The position numbers were made by a program, and so were the translations under genes. This document shows positions 36,283 to 44,982 of a DNA stretch of 64,000 nucleotides, one piece after another (position 1 is the stretch's first letter; every line of letters begins with the position of its first letter). The notes beneath the pieces were generated by a model. It saw nothing but the letters and a program-made list of their open reading frames with translations. It did not search any database and was not told the DNA's origin. This stretch comes from Izhakiella australiensis (GTDB lineage: Bacteria; Pseudomonadota; Gammaproteobacteria; Enterobacterales; Enterobacteriaceae): NCBI RefSeq assembly GCF_002006995.1, contig NZ_MRUL01000014.1:1-64000 (forward strand). The letters are read 5' to 3'.

Positions 36283-37284
36283 ATGATCCGCTTTGCCATT
36301 GTAGGAACCAACTGGATTACCCGCCAGTTTGTCGATGCCGCCCATGAAAGTGGCAAAATGAAGCTGACGGCCATCTATTCGCGCACCCTTGAACAGGCCC
36401 GCACCGTCAGTAACGATTACCCGGTCGAACATCTGTTTACTTCGCTTACCTCGCTGGCGCAGTCTCCTGACGTCGATGCGGTGTATATCGCCAGTCCAAA
36501 CTCAATGCACTGCGAGCAGGCGCTGCTCTTTATGCGCCACGGCAAGCACGTTATCTGTGAAAAGCCGCTGGCGTCGAATCTGCGCGAAGTGGAGGCGATG
36601 ATCGCCTGCGCCCGCAGCAGCCAGGTGGTGCTGTTCGAGGCATTTAAAACAGCCAGCCTGCCAAATTTTCATATGCTGATGCAGCAGCTGCCGCTGGCAG
36701 GTAAGCTGCGCAAGGTGCTATTCAATTACTGTCAGTATTCGTCACGCTATCAGCGTTATCTGGACGGTGAAAATCCGAATACCTTCAACCCGGCGTTTTC
36801 CAACGGCTCGATTATGGACATCGGCTATTACTGCCTTGCCAGCGCGGTTAGCCTGTGGGGAGAACCCCAGCATCTGCACGCGCAGGCATCGCTGCTGGCC
36901 AGCGGCGTCGATGGTCATGGCAGCGTGGTGATGAGCTATGGCGACTTTGACGTAACCATTTTGCATTCGAAGGTCAGTCAGAGCACGCTGCCCAGTGAAA
37001 TTCAGGGCGAGGCGGGCAGCCTGGTGATTGAGATGCTGCCTGAATGCCAGCGGCTGCAATTCATTCCCCGCAGCGGCAAGCAGCCGCAGGATCTGAGCCA
37101 GCCTCAGCATATCAATACCATGCTGTATGAAGCTCAAACCTTTGCCGGGCTGGTAGAAAACAACGAGGTTAATCACGCCGGGCTGGTCACCTCACGCATT
37201 ACCGCAGCATTGCTGAGCGAGATTCGTCGCCAGACCGGGGTGAAATTCCCGGCGGATGACGTTCCGCAAGACGCCGTTGTGTAA
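36283..37284 (+). CDS. ygjR: YgjR, Gfo/Idh/MocA-family oxidoreductase
   Basis: 333 residues, collinear with E. coli YgjR. N-terminal Rossmann fold (IRFAIVGTNWITRQFV), the family signature VICEKPLASNLREVEAMI (about 90-107) and the substrate domain with SSRYQRYLDGENPNTFNPAFSNGSIMDIGYY. It presumably acts on a sugar or inositol-like substrate with NAD(P); the actual substrate is unknown. Same gene order as E. coli (rlmG - ygjR - alx). Confidence 0.93.
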   Translation: MIRFAIVGTNWITRQFVDAAHESGKMKLTAIYSRTLEQARTVSNDYPVEHLFTSLTSLAQSPDVDAVYIASPNSMHCEQALLFMRHGKHVICEKPLASNLREVEAMIACARSSQVVLFEAFKTASLPNFHMLMQQLPLAGKLRKVLFNYCQYSSRYQRYLDGENPNTFNPAFSNGSIMDIGYYCLASAVSLWGEPQHLHAQASLLASGVDGHGSVVMSYGDFDVTILHSKVSQSTLPSEIQGEAGSLVIEMLPECQRLQFIPRSGKQPQDLSQPQHINTMLYEAQTFAGLVENNEVNHAGLVTSRITAALLSEIRRQTGVKFPADDVPQDAVV

Positions 37285-37334
37285 AGCTATCTGGTAGTCA
37301 TTGACCTTTGTGCCGACAGGCACTAATGTCAGCA

Positions 37335-37484
37335 ATAGCAAAGGGGAGTAACTCCTAACTGGTTCATCGTCATTACGAATGCTCAGGCTTCCGGTGACCA
37401 GGCAATCAACCGATTGTGAGTGAGACCTTGCCGGAAGGCAAGGTCATGCGTGAAAAGTGCGGCTGGCGTCTTCTGATGCTGGCC
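37335..37484 (+). ncRNA. yybP-ykoY/PRE-type Mn2+ riboswitch leader of alx
   Basis: The alx leader holds AAAGGGGAGTA (37340-37350), the conserved start of the yybP-ykoY aptamer, and a perfect 9-bp stem GACCTTGCC-GGAA-GGCAAGGTC (37424-37445). Then comes GGCTGGC pairing with GCTGGCC (37461-37484, with wobbles) followed by GTTTTACTTTTT, an intrinsic-terminator-like expression platform right before the alx start. In E. coli this element (PRE) makes alx respond to alkaline pH and manganese. Boundaries are approximate. Confidence 0.85.
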
Positions 37485-37509
37485 GTTTTACTTTTTACAG
37501 GACTCGCCC

Positions 37510-38481
37510 ATGAATACCATAGGCACACCCCTGCTGTGGGGTTGTTTTAGCGTCATCGTCATACTGATGCTGGCAATAGATCTTTTTTTACAACGCCGCA
37601 GCGACCAGCCCGGCATGTCGGTAAAGCAAGCCGCCATCTGGTCTTTACTGTGGATCTCTCTCACCCTGCTCTTCGCCGCCGCGTTCTGGTGGTATCTTGA
37701 CGACAGCCAGGGCCGAATGGTGGCCAATACGCAAAGCACGGCTTTCCTCACCGGCTGGCTGCTGGAAAAAGCGCTGGCGGTGGATAACGTCTTTGTCTGG
37801 CTGATGCTGTTCAGCTATTTCAAGATTCCTGCCGGGTTGCAGCGGCGGGTGCTGGTTTATGGTGTCCTCGGCGCCATTGTGCTGCGCACCCTGATGATAT
37901 TTGCCGGTAGCTGGCTGGTAATGCAATTCCACTGGATACTTTATCTGTTCGGTGCCTTTTTGCTGTTTACCGGTGCCAAAATGGCGCTGGCTAAGCACGA
38001 TAATGCTCAGACGGCAGGCGATACCAGGCTGATACGCTGGCTGGGTAAACATTTGCGCATGACCGATGAGCTGCACGGCGAAAAATTTTTCATTCGCCGC
38101 AACGGGCTGCTGTTTGCCACCCCGCTGCTGCTGGCGCTCATTATGGTCGAGCTGAGCGACGTCATCTTCGCCGTTGACAGCATCCCGGCAATTTTTGCCG
38201 TCACTACCGACCCTTTTATCGTGCTGACCTCAAACCTGTTCGCCATTCTCGGTCTGCGGGCAATGTATTTTCTACTGGCCGGTGTGGCAGATCGCTTCCC
38301 GCTGCTGAAATATGGTCTGGCGCTGGTACTGGTTTTTATCGGTATCAAGATGCTGCTAATGGATGTTTATCCGCTACCGGTGAGCGTCTCACTCAGCGTA
38401 GTGGCCCTGATTTTGCTGCTGACCCTGCTGCTGAACCTGATGGTAAATCGCCGCCGCGATCGCCTGAAGTCACAGGCTTAA
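37510..38481 (+). CDS. alx: Alx, TerC-family membrane protein (manganese/alkaline response)
   Basis: 323 residues, matching E. coli Alx. About nine membrane segments; the TerC-family acidic motifs are [16 protein letters not shown] (about 80-95) and [19 protein letters not shown] (about 213-231), which together form the putative metal site. Alx is linked to Mn2+ export and alkaline adaptation in E. coli. Controlled by the upstream riboswitch-like leader. Confidence 0.95.
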   Translation: MNTIGTPLLWGCFSVIVILMLAIDLFLQRRSDQPGMSVKQAAIWSLLWISLTLLFAAAFWWYLDDSQGRMVANTQSTAFLTGWLLEKALAVDNVFVWLMLFSYFKIPAGLQRRVLVYGVLGAIVLRTLMIFAGSWLVMQFHWILYLFGAFLLFTGAKMALAKHDNAQTAGDTRLIRWLGKHLRMTDELHGEKFFIRRNGLLFATPLLLALIMVELSDVIFAVDSIPAIFAVTTDPFIVLTSNLFAILGLRAMYFLLAGVADRFPLLKYGLALVLVFIGIKMLLMDVYPLPVSVSLSVVALILLLTLLLNLMVNRRRDRLKSQA

Positions 38482-38488
38482 CCCACCG

Positions 38489-38520
38489 GCAGAGATGCTG
38501 ATAAAAATTGGCATCTCTGC
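38489..38520 (+). terminator. Hairpin after alx
   Basis: GCAGAGATGC and GCATCTCTGC form a perfect 10-bp stem with a 12-base loop, 8 bases after the alx stop. The following bases (ACGATCC) are not T-rich, so termination may be inefficient or Rho-assisted. Confidence 0.5.
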
Positions 38521-38678
38521 ACGATCCGCGCATTTTTACCGGACTTATTGCGTAAAAATTGTTGCCTGCCCTTCCCTCATCGCCTCAATTCCTTATACTT
38601 TCTCGCGCAAACACGCTGCGTAAAGTCCGCCCTCCACGCGGGCTGAGCGCATTATTTTCATAACAATTTGGTTCAGAC

Positions 38679-39923
38679 ATGCAAGCAGATAACAAAGGAC
38701 AAAACTGGCGGCAGCGCCTGTTTCAGGGAAGCCTCATTCAACAAATTCTGATTGGACTACTGGCTGGCATCGCGCTGGCCGCCATTTCACAGCCAGCCGC
38801 TCATGCGGTAGGTATCCTGGGAACGCTGTTCGTCAGCGCGCTAAAAGGGGTCGCCCCCCTGTTAGTGCTGATGCTGGTGATAGCATCCATCGCCAGCCAC
38901 CAGCCCGGACAAAAAACCAGCGTTCGCCACGTGGTCATTCTCTATTTACTCAGCACCTTCTGCGCGGCGGCCGTGGCGGTGGTGATGAGCCACCTGATGC
39001 CGCAATTTCTGGTGCTGAAAAGCGTGAATCAGCAAATCACGCCGCCGTCGGGGATACTGGACGTTATCCAGGGTCTGTTACTGAATATGGTGGTTAATCC
39101 GGTTAGCGCGCTGATGGAGGCGAACTATATCGGCATCCTGGTGTGGGCAATCGGTCTCGGGCTGGCCTTCCGGCACGCCAGTGACACCACCCGCACGGTA
39201 CTGAAAGATGCCTCTGTGGCGGTAACCTGGCTGGTGCGCGTGGTCATCCGCTGCGCTCCGCTGGGAATTTTCGGCCTGGTTGCCTCGATTCTCGCCGATA
39301 CCGGCTTTGCTACGCTGTGGGGCTATGCCCATCTGCTGGCGCTGTTACTGGGATGCATGCTGCTGATGGCGCTGGTAATTAACCCGCTGCTGGTTTACTG
39401 GAAGATTCGCCGCAACCCCTATCCGCTGGTGTTTACCTGCCTGCGCGAAAGCGGCGTCACCGCCTTCTTCACCCGCAGCTCCGCCGCGAATATTCCGGTA
39501 AACCTGGCGCTGGCGAAAAAGCTTAACCTTGATGAAGACACCTACTCGGTTGCCATTCCGCTCGGCGCCAATATCAGCATGGCCGGCGCGGCGATCACCA
39601 TTACCACCCTGACGCTGGCGGCGGTCAATACCCTGGGCATCCACGTTGATCTGCCGACGGCAATACTGCTCAGCGTGGTTGCGTCCCTCTGCGCCTTCGG
39701 CTGCTCCGGCGTAGCGGGCGGGTCGTTACTGCTGGTACCGGTTGCCTGCAACATGTTTGGCATTCCTGATGATATCGCCATGCAGGTCGTCGCCATTGGT
39801 TTTATTATTAGCGTGTTACAGGACTCTTCAGAAACCGCGCTAAATTCTTCAGCGGATATTCTGTTTACCGCCGCCGCCTGCATCAGCGACCAGCGTAAGC
39901 AGCAGGCCGAAATCAACTATTAA
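38679..39923 (+). CDS. sstT: SstT, sodium/serine-threonine symporter
   Basis: 414 residues, dicarboxylate/amino acid:cation symporter (DAACS) family and collinear with E. coli SstT. Diagnostic parts are [23 protein letters not shown] (serine-rich re-entrant hairpin, about 265-287), [16 protein letters not shown] (cation and substrate site) and [21 protein letters not shown] near the end. It imports serine and threonine with Na+ at the inner membrane. Follows alx as in E. coli. Confidence 0.95.
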   Translation: MQADNKGQNWRQRLFQGSLIQQILIGLLAGIALAAISQPAAHAVGILGTLFVSALKGVAPLLVLMLVIASIASHQPGQKTSVRHVVILYLLSTFCAAAVAVVMSHLMPQFLVLKSVNQQITPPSGILDVIQGLLLNMVVNPVSALMEANYIGILVWAIGLGLAFRHASDTTRTVLKDASVAVTWLVRVVIRCAPLGIFGLVASILADTGFATLWGYAHLLALLLGCMLLMALVINPLLVYWKIRRNPYPLVFTCLRESGVTAFFTRSSAANIPVNLALAKKLNLDEDTYSVAIPLGANISMAGAAITITTLTLAAVNTLGIHVDLPTAILLSVVASLCAFGCSGVAGGSLLLVPVACNMFGIPDDIAMQVVAIGFIISVLQDSSETALNSSADILFTAAACISDQRKQQAEINY

Positions 39924-40635
39924 GCGATCGGGCCGTCCCTGCCGGGGGCGGCTGGTCATCTCCTGCCCACGCCAGCCTAATTAAATATTACCTATACAAA
40001 CGCAAAATAATTTTGCCCGCGTCAGGCGGTTTACCGTCATCGGTTGGTGAGCAAAGAGTCGGTAATAGCAGCGAACGCTGGGAGCGTGACCCGCAGAACC
40101 TCAGAAACGCTGACTAACAGACAGCCACGCTGCCTGCAGCAGGCTAAAAGGCAATATCAGAGCGCGATGTTATCACCGTCGCACACCCAACCAATAAGCA
40201 GGGAAAATGCTGCCAGTATACCGGGTTAGCCTTAGTCATACCTGCGGAGGTCGCTACAGAAGAGGTAAAGTCTGACCAAATTGCCGCTCTGATCTAATTA
40301 ACTATCGCCAGACGGCAAAAGTAATACTTTACCTGGCAATAAGCGGGCGTTATGGCGTCAGAAAGTATACAAAATGTCAGCCTGTGTAAAACTCCTTTGG
40401 CTTCCGGTTATCAAACGGTAAAAACAAGAAACTGACTCAGCTTTAGCTGTCGCACTGGCCCGCGATTTGTTACAGTCAGACAGCTTTTCTTACTAATGGT
40501 GTTAAGTAACAACGTTAATAACGTCTCGCTTCATAATTTGCATAATGATCGATCTACGCGCGCTGAGAGCAGCAATAAAGTGACTTCTGCTCTTTTCAGG
40601 TCGATTGAGGAATACGCAGTCAGGAATGCCCGTTA
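39924..40635. other. 712-bp region without a recognisable gene between sstT and yqjA
   Basis: Only short ORFs without ribosome sites or coding character occur (for example 40044-40229). In E. coli the hexuronate genes exuR, exuT, uxaC and uxaA lie between sstT and yqjA; here they are missing and I could not recognise any remnant. The last 200 bases are AT-rich and should contain the yqjA-mzrA promoter. A GTAAA-AACAA-GAAAC stretch near 40418 loosely resembles a CpxR box, but the match is poor. Confidence 0.55.
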
Positions 40636-41319
40636 ATGGAAACTCTTAAATCTCTGTTCTATGCCCTGTGGCATCAGGATTTCGTGACGCTGGCGGACCC
40701 ATCGCTGGTATGGGCAATCTATATCGTTTTGTTTATCATCTTGTTTCTGGAAAACGGCTTGCTTCCTGCCGCCTTTCTCCCCGGCGACAGCCTGTTAATT
40801 CTGGTTGGCGTACTGATCGCCAAAGGTACGTTAAGTTTTCCTTTGACCTTATTTATTCTCACCACTGGCGCCAGCCTCGGCTGCTGGGTTAGTTATCTTC
40901 AGGGACGCTGGCTGGGTAATACCCGAATTGTGCAAAAATGGCTGACGCATCTGCCCGCTCAGTATCATCAACGCGCCCATAATCTGTTTCATCGTCATGG
41001 CCTTTCAGCACTGCTTATCGCGCGTTTTATCGCGTTTGTTCGCACCCTGCTGCCAACCCTTGCCGGTCTTTCCGGCCTGAGCAATACGCGCTTTCAGTTT
41101 TTCAACTGGATGAGCGGCCTGCTGTGGGTGCTGATTTTGACCCTGCTCGGCTTCGCTCTGGGTAAAACGCCGTTGTTTCGTCGCTACGAAGACCAGCTAA
41201 TGTGCGGACTGATGCTGCTTCCGCTCATACTATTGGTGATCGGATTATGCGGTTCACTGCTGATGATTTGGCGTAAAAGACGCACCGCATCGCAACCGAA
41301 TGAGAAAGGAAACTCATAA
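40636..41319 (+). CDS. yqjA: YqjA, DedA-family membrane transporter
   Basis: 227 residues, collinear with E. coli YqjA. The DedA motif [16 protein letters not shown] carries E39 and D51, and [17 protein letters not shown] carries R130 and R136; these four residues are known to be essential in E. coli YqjA. DedA proteins act in membrane homeostasis and polyprenyl-phosphate lipid recycling and need the proton gradient. The stop overlaps the mzrA start (TAATG), as in E. coli. Confidence 0.95.
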   Translation: METLKSLFYALWHQDFVTLADPSLVWAIYIVLFIILFLENGLLPAAFLPGDSLLILVGVLIAKGTLSFPLTLFILTTGASLGCWVSYLQGRWLGNTRIVQKWLTHLPAQYHQRAHNLFHRHGLSALLIARFIAFVRTLLPTLAGLSGLSNTRFQFFNWMSGLLWVLILTLLGFALGKTPLFRRYEDQLMCGLMLLPLILLVIGLCGSLLMIWRKRRTASQPNEKGNS

Positions 41320-41699
41320 TGAACCTGTTAAAAATGCCGGGGCTTATCCGCTCGCGGCAACTCCCCTGGCTGTTTATCGGACTGGTGTTAATCTTTGCGC
41401 TCGTCGTGTTTCCCTCAATGGTGCGCAGCGACAACGGGATACAGATTCGCGCCAGTAGCCAGGGGATAATGCTGCCCGATGGCTTCTATGTTTATCAACG
41501 TCTGAACGAACACGGTATCCACATTAAAAGCATTACCCCCGATCGTGATTCACTGGTAATACGCTTTGATTCTCCTGAACAAAGCGTGGCAGCCGAGCGC
41601 TTACTGCGACAGCTTCTTCCCTATGGTTTTGACATTGGTCAACTGGAGGGCGCGGTCTCAGCCGAAGGCCAAAGCAGCCAAATCACTCAACGTACCTGA
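41319..41699 (+). CDS. mzrA: MzrA, EnvZ/OmpR-modulating inner-membrane protein
   Basis: 126 residues with one membrane segment near the N-terminus (LPWLFIGLVLIFALVVF, about 15-31) and a periplasmic domain (GIQIRASSQGIMLPDGFYVYQ, SLVIRFDSPEQSVAAE). In E. coli MzrA (YqjB) binds EnvZ and links the Cpx and EnvZ/OmpR stress systems. It is translationally coupled to yqjA, which supports the call. Confidence 0.9.
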   Translation: MNLLKMPGLIRSRQLPWLFIGLVLIFALVVFPSMVRSDNGIQIRASSQGIMLPDGFYVYQRLNEHGIHIKSITPDRDSLVIRFDSPEQSVAAERLLRQLLPYGFDIGQLEGAVSAEGQSSQITQRT

Positions 41700-41835
41700 A
41701 TCCTCTATCGCGCCGCGGCGCTTTTCTCACTTTTGTGGTTTGTTAAATTAGTGACTATGCTTTAACGAATTGAAAAAGCGACGTCTCTGGGAATCTGTGC
41801 CGACTATTGTCGTCATCATTACAAGGAAATCAGTC

Positions 41836-42210
41836 ATGAAATACTGCCTAATTGCTGCGGCTTCACTGTTTATGCTGGCCGGTGTCGCGCAGGCTTCAGA
41901 TTCGCTATGCCAGCAAAAAGCCGACGCCATCAAGCATGAAATCGAACTGGCTAAAAAACACAACAATCAGCGTCGGGTCAATGGCCTTGAACGCGCGCTA
42001 ACCGAAGCGCAGTCAAACTGCAGTGATAAAAAGCTACGCAGTGCGCATCAGGAAAAAATTGCCGCACAGCGTGCTAAAGTTAAAGAGCGTGAACATGAGC
42101 TGGCCGAAGAGCGTGCTAAGGGAGACGATCGCAGCAAGATTGAGAAACGCGAACATAAACTCACCGAAGCCCGCAGTGAACTGAAGAAGCTGGAGTCTTC
42201 ATCCTGGTAA
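41836..42210 (+). CDS. yqjC: YqjC, DUF1090 periplasmic protein
   Basis: 124 residues from ATG 41836 (AAGGA upstream); the frame upstream is not coding. Signal peptide about 1-20 (LIAAASLFMLAGVAQA), then a charged, helical, coiled-coil-like region rich in Lys, Glu and Arg (REHELAEERAKGDDRSKIEK) with two cysteines (SLCQQK, SNCSDKK). DUF1090 family, function unknown. Starts the yqjCDEK group. Confidence 0.9.
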   Translation: MKYCLIAAASLFMLAGVAQASDSLCQQKADAIKHEIELAKKHNNQRRVNGLERALTEAQSNCSDKKLRSAHQEKIAAQRAKVKEREHELAEERAKGDDRSKIEKREHKLTEARSELKKLESSSW

Positions 42211-42259
42211 GTGAGCTTCATCTGGATTCGGATATTATTTATTTATCAAGGAGCATTTT

Positions 42260-42565
42260 ATGGCTAAAGATACAACCTCAGAAAATCTGCGCGCTGAATT
42301 GAAAAACCTGGCGGATACCCTTGAAGAAGTACTGAACAATTCGACTGATAAGTCAAAAGGTGAGCTGGATAAGCTGCGTTCTAAAGCGCAGAGCGCGCTG
42401 AAAGACACCCGTGCGCGCCTGGGTGATTCAGGCGAGCGCCTGGCGCAGACCTCACGCGAAGTCGCCGACCGCGCTGATGGCTACGTCCGGGAAAACCCCT
42501 GGACCAGCGCAGGCATAGGCGCAGCGGTCGGCGTTATCATCGGCATTCTGATAGCGCGTCGTTAA
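42260..42565 (+). CDS. yqjD: YqjD, ElaB/YqjD/DUF883 ribosome-associated membrane protein
   Basis: 101 residues: a helical N-terminal part (LRAELKNLADTLEEVLNNS) and a C-terminal membrane anchor WTSAGIGAAVGVIIGILIARR. E. coli YqjD is a tail-anchored inner-membrane protein that binds ribosomes in stationary phase. Strong AAGGAG ribosome site; 2 bases before yqjE. Confidence 0.93.
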   Translation: MAKDTTSENLRAELKNLADTLEEVLNNSTDKSKGELDKLRSKAQSALKDTRARLGDSGERLAQTSREVADRADGYVRENPWTSAGIGAAVGVIIGILIARR

Positions 42566-42567
42566 CT

Positions 42568-42960
42568 ATGACTGACTTACAGCAAAATCAGGGCCCCGGC
42601 AAAGGGGTCATTTCCATAGGCCAGCGTATTATCACCACGCTGGTGGGGATAGTGGAAACGCGCGTGCGCCTGGCAGTAGTCGAGCTGGAAGAGGAAAAAG
42701 CCAATCTGATTCAGATGCTGCTGATGATTGGCCTCACCATGCTGTTTACTGCTTTTGGCTTGATGAGCCTGATGGTGCTGATCATCTGGGCCGTTGATGC
42801 CCAGTACCGGCTGATGGCGATTGCTATCACCACGGCGGTGCTATTTGCCTTAGCGCTGATCTTTGGCCTGTGGACGCTGGCGAAATCACGTAAATCCAGC
42901 CTGCTGCGCGCAACGCGCAAAGAGCTGGAAAACGATCGCCAACTGCTGGAGAAAGAGTAA
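42568..42960 (+). CDS. yqjE: YqjE, phage-holin-superfamily inner-membrane protein
   Basis: 130 residues with two hydrophobic hairpin helices (MLLMIGLTMLFTAFGLMSLM and AIAITTAVLFALALIFGLW). DUF1469/phage-holin_3_6 family as in E. coli YqjE. The role is unknown, though membership in the yqjCDEK unit suggests a stationary-phase membrane function. Stop overlaps the yqjK start by one base (TAATG). Confidence 0.92.
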   Translation: MTDLQQNQGPGKGVISIGQRIITTLVGIVETRVRLAVVELEEEKANLIQMLLMIGLTMLFTAFGLMSLMVLIIWAVDAQYRLMAIAITTAVLFALALIFGLWTLAKSRKSSLLRATRKELENDRQLLEKE

Positions 42961-43244
42961 TGAGCCGCCGCGAGCGTGAGCAGCGAAAAGCAGACCTGCT
43001 GCGGCTGGTTCAGCAGCAGCGGCTTGATCTCAGCGCGGAATGTCGCGACTGGGAGTATGCTACCGCCCGCTATGACCGCAGCTGGCTCAGGCTGATGTCG
43101 CTACGCCGCTACATCGCCATCGGCAGCAGCCTGGCGGCCATCTGGTCAGTACGCCATCCCCGGCGTATGGGCCGCTGGTTTAAACGCGGACTCGGCGTCT
43201 GGAGCACCTGGCGACTGATACGCAGCAACCTGCCGCAGCGATAA
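42960..43244 (+). CDS. yqjK: YqjK-like protein
   Basis: 94 residues, strongly basic (MSRREREQRKADLLRLVQQQRLD...), with a weak hydrophobic stretch (YIAIGSSLAAIW). The YqjK-like family is always found behind yqjD and yqjE in enterics. Function unknown. Translationally coupled to yqjE and followed by an intrinsic terminator that ends the unit. Confidence 0.88.
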   Translation: MSRREREQRKADLLRLVQQQRLDLSAECRDWEYATARYDRSWLRLMSLRRYIAIGSSLAAIWSVRHPRRMGRWFKRGLGVWSTWRLIRSNLPQR

Positions 43245-43253
43245 CGCCTCACT

Positions 43254-43298
43254 CAGGGCGTGCGTTTTACCCCGCACGCCCTGCATCAATATTTTTGA
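43254..43298 (+). terminator. Rho-independent terminator after yqjK
   Basis: CAGGGCGTGCG (43254-43264) and CGCACGCCCTG (43273-43283) make a perfect 11-bp stem with an 8-base loop, followed by CATCAATATTTTT. It ends the yqjCDEK transcript. Confidence 0.75.
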
Positions 43299-43448
43299 CA
43301 AAGTCCTGCAGTATAACTTGCTTACAATACCTGCCCCCTGGCCCTTATCATCATCACACACCAGCATGCTGACCTCTGAAAGTCGTCAGACGCTGCCTTG
43401 AACGGCTGACCCGAAGTCAGCTCGCATTTTGATTGATTGGGGTAGTAG

Positions 43449-43841
43449 ATGAAAAAATTAGAAGATGCAGGCTTTACCGTTGCGCGCATCCTGATGTCCA
43501 TTCTGTTTATCGTCGCGGGCTGGGGAAAAATCGTCGGCTACGGACAGACCCAGCAGTACATGGAACATATGGGCGTACCCGGTATCTTGCTGCCGCTGAC
43601 TATTTTACTGGAATTTGGCGGCGGCCTGGCGATCCTGTTTGGTTTCCTCACCCGTACCACGGCCATTATTACTGCGGTCTTCGCCGTGTTAACCGCGCTG
43701 ATTTTCCATAGCGATTTCTCGGTGGCGGGCAACAATATTAACTTTATGAAAAACCTGGTGATAGCCGGCGGTTATCTGCTGCTGTTTTTCACCGGTCCCG
43801 GCGCCTGGAGCATTGACCGCGCATTAAATAAAAAGTGGTAA
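43449..43841 (+). CDS. yqjF: YqjF, DoxX-family membrane protein
   Basis: 130 residues with four hydrophobic segments. DoxX pattern: ARILMSILFIVAGWGKIVGY near the N-terminus, then GGGLAILFGFLTRTTAIITAVFAVLTALIFH. The homologue in E. coli responds to nitroaromatic compounds through the regulator YhaJ, which is encoded two genes downstream here. The catalytic role is unproven; perhaps quinone-linked. Followed by a strong terminator. Confidence 0.9.
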   Translation: MKKLEDAGFTVARILMSILFIVAGWGKIVGYGQTQQYMEHMGVPGILLPLTILLEFGGGLAILFGFLTRTTAIITAVFAVLTALIFHSDFSVAGNNINFMKNLVIAGGYLLLFFTGPGAWSIDRALNKKW

Positions 43842-43867
43842 CGTTGCCGTCTATACTCTGAAAGTCA

Positions 43868-43898
43868 CCTTCCGACGCCTGACGTCGGAAGGATTTTT
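43868..43898 (+). terminator. Rho-independent terminator after yqjF
   Basis: CCTTCCGACG (43868-43877) pairs perfectly with CGTCGGAAGG (43883-43892), 5-base loop, followed by ATTTTTCGTT. Confidence 0.85.
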
Positions 43899-43922
43899 CG
43901 TTATTGCGAAAAGGAGAGCGAT

Positions 43923-44912
43923 GTGGGCCAGTTAATTGACGGTGTCTGGCATGATACCTGGTATGACACAAAGGCTACCGGCGGGCGCTTCAAACGCAGC
44001 GAGTCCGCTTTTCGCAACTGGGTTACGGTGGACGGTGCCGCAGGCCCTGATGGCGAAGGCGGTTTTAAAGCGGAAAAAGACCGCTATCATCTGTACGTTT
44101 CACTCGCCTGCCCCTGGGCGCACCGTACGCTGCTGATGCGTCGGTTAAAGGGCCTGGAGAAGCTGATCGATGTCTCGGTAGTCCATCCCCTGATGCTGGA
44201 AAATGGCTGGACCTTTGCCGATGATTTTCCCGGCGCCACCGGAGATAGCCTCTATCAGCACGAATTTTTATATCAGCTTTACCTGCATGCCGATCCCCAC
44301 TACAGCGGGCGGGTAACGGTTCCCGTTCTCTGGGATAAGCAGCGTCACACCATCGTCAGCAATGAGTCCGCCGATATTATGCGTATGCTGAACAGCGCCT
44401 TTGATGCGCTCGGCGCACGCGCCGGGGATTATTATCCTGACACGCTGCGGCAAAAAATCGATGAGATTAACGGCTGGGTTTATAACTCGGTGAATAACGG
44501 CGTTTACAAAAGTGGATTTGCGACCAGCCAGCAAGCATATGACGAGGCGGTCGGCGCGCTTTTCTCCTCCCTTGAAAGGCTTGAGCAAATGCTGGGGCAG
44601 CATCGCTATCTGACCGGGAGTCGCCTGACGGAGGCGGATTTACGACTGTGGACGACGCTGGTGCGCTTTGATCCGGTTTACGTCACCCACTTTAAGTGCG
44701 ATAAATTTCGCATCGGCGACTATCTGAATCTCAACGGTTTCCTGCGTGAAATCTACCAGATGCCCGGCGTTGCCGACACCGTCGATCTGGCTCATATCCG
44801 TAATCATTACTATCGCAGCCATGGCACCATTAATCCTCACGGCATCATTTCCGTGGGCCCCGCGTTTAACTGGCTGGAGCCACATGGCCGGGATGAACGC
44901 TTTCCGGTCTAA
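43923..44912 (+). CDS. yqjG: YqjG, glutathionyl-hydroquinone reductase
   Basis: 329 residues, collinear with E. coli YqjG (xi-class glutathione transferase). The catalytic cysteine lies in SLACPWAHRTL (C63); other marks are NPLMLENGW-like HPLMLENGWTF, VTVPVLWDKQ, SNESADI and a C-terminal helical domain with RYLTGSRLTEADLRLWTTLVRFD. It removes glutathione from glutathionyl-hydroquinones. Translation starts at GTG 43923 with AAGGAG six bases upstream, matching the E. coli N-terminus MGQLIDGVW. Confidence 0.95.
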   Translation: MGQLIDGVWHDTWYDTKATGGRFKRSESAFRNWVTVDGAAGPDGEGGFKAEKDRYHLYVSLACPWAHRTLLMRRLKGLEKLIDVSVVHPLMLENGWTFADDFPGATGDSLYQHEFLYQLYLHADPHYSGRVTVPVLWDKQRHTIVSNESADIMRMLNSAFDALGARAGDYYPDTLRQKIDEINGWVYNSVNNGVYKSGFATSQQAYDEAVGALFSSLERLEQMLGQHRYLTGSRLTEADLRLWTTLVRFDPVYVTHFKCDKFRIGDYLNLNGFLREIYQMPGVADTVDLAHIRNHYYRSHGTINPHGIISVGPAFNWLEPHGRDERFPV

Positions 44913-44933
44913 ACGCTGACCTTCTGCTTAGTC

Positions 44934-44971
44934 GCTGGCTGATAGCCGTTAACGCGATGCTTTCAGCCAGC
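44934..44971. repeat. Inverted repeat between convergent yqjG and yhaJ
   Basis: GCTGGCTGA (44934-44942) and TCAGCCAGC (44963-44971) are perfect 9-bp inverted repeats with a 20-base loop, centred between two convergent stop codons. It may act as a weak bidirectional terminator. Confidence 0.45.
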
Positions 44972-44982
44972 CACTCTGCTTG

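Noticed and set aside
40044-40229. 61-residue ORF in the sstT-yqjA gap as an exu remnant
   Set aside because: No similarity to ExuR, ExuT or UxaC that I can recognise, and no ribosome site.
40381-40440. CpxR box upstream of yqjA-mzrA
   Set aside because: Only one clear GTAAA half-site; the partner is GAAAC. E. coli regulation makes it plausible, but the sequence does not support it well.
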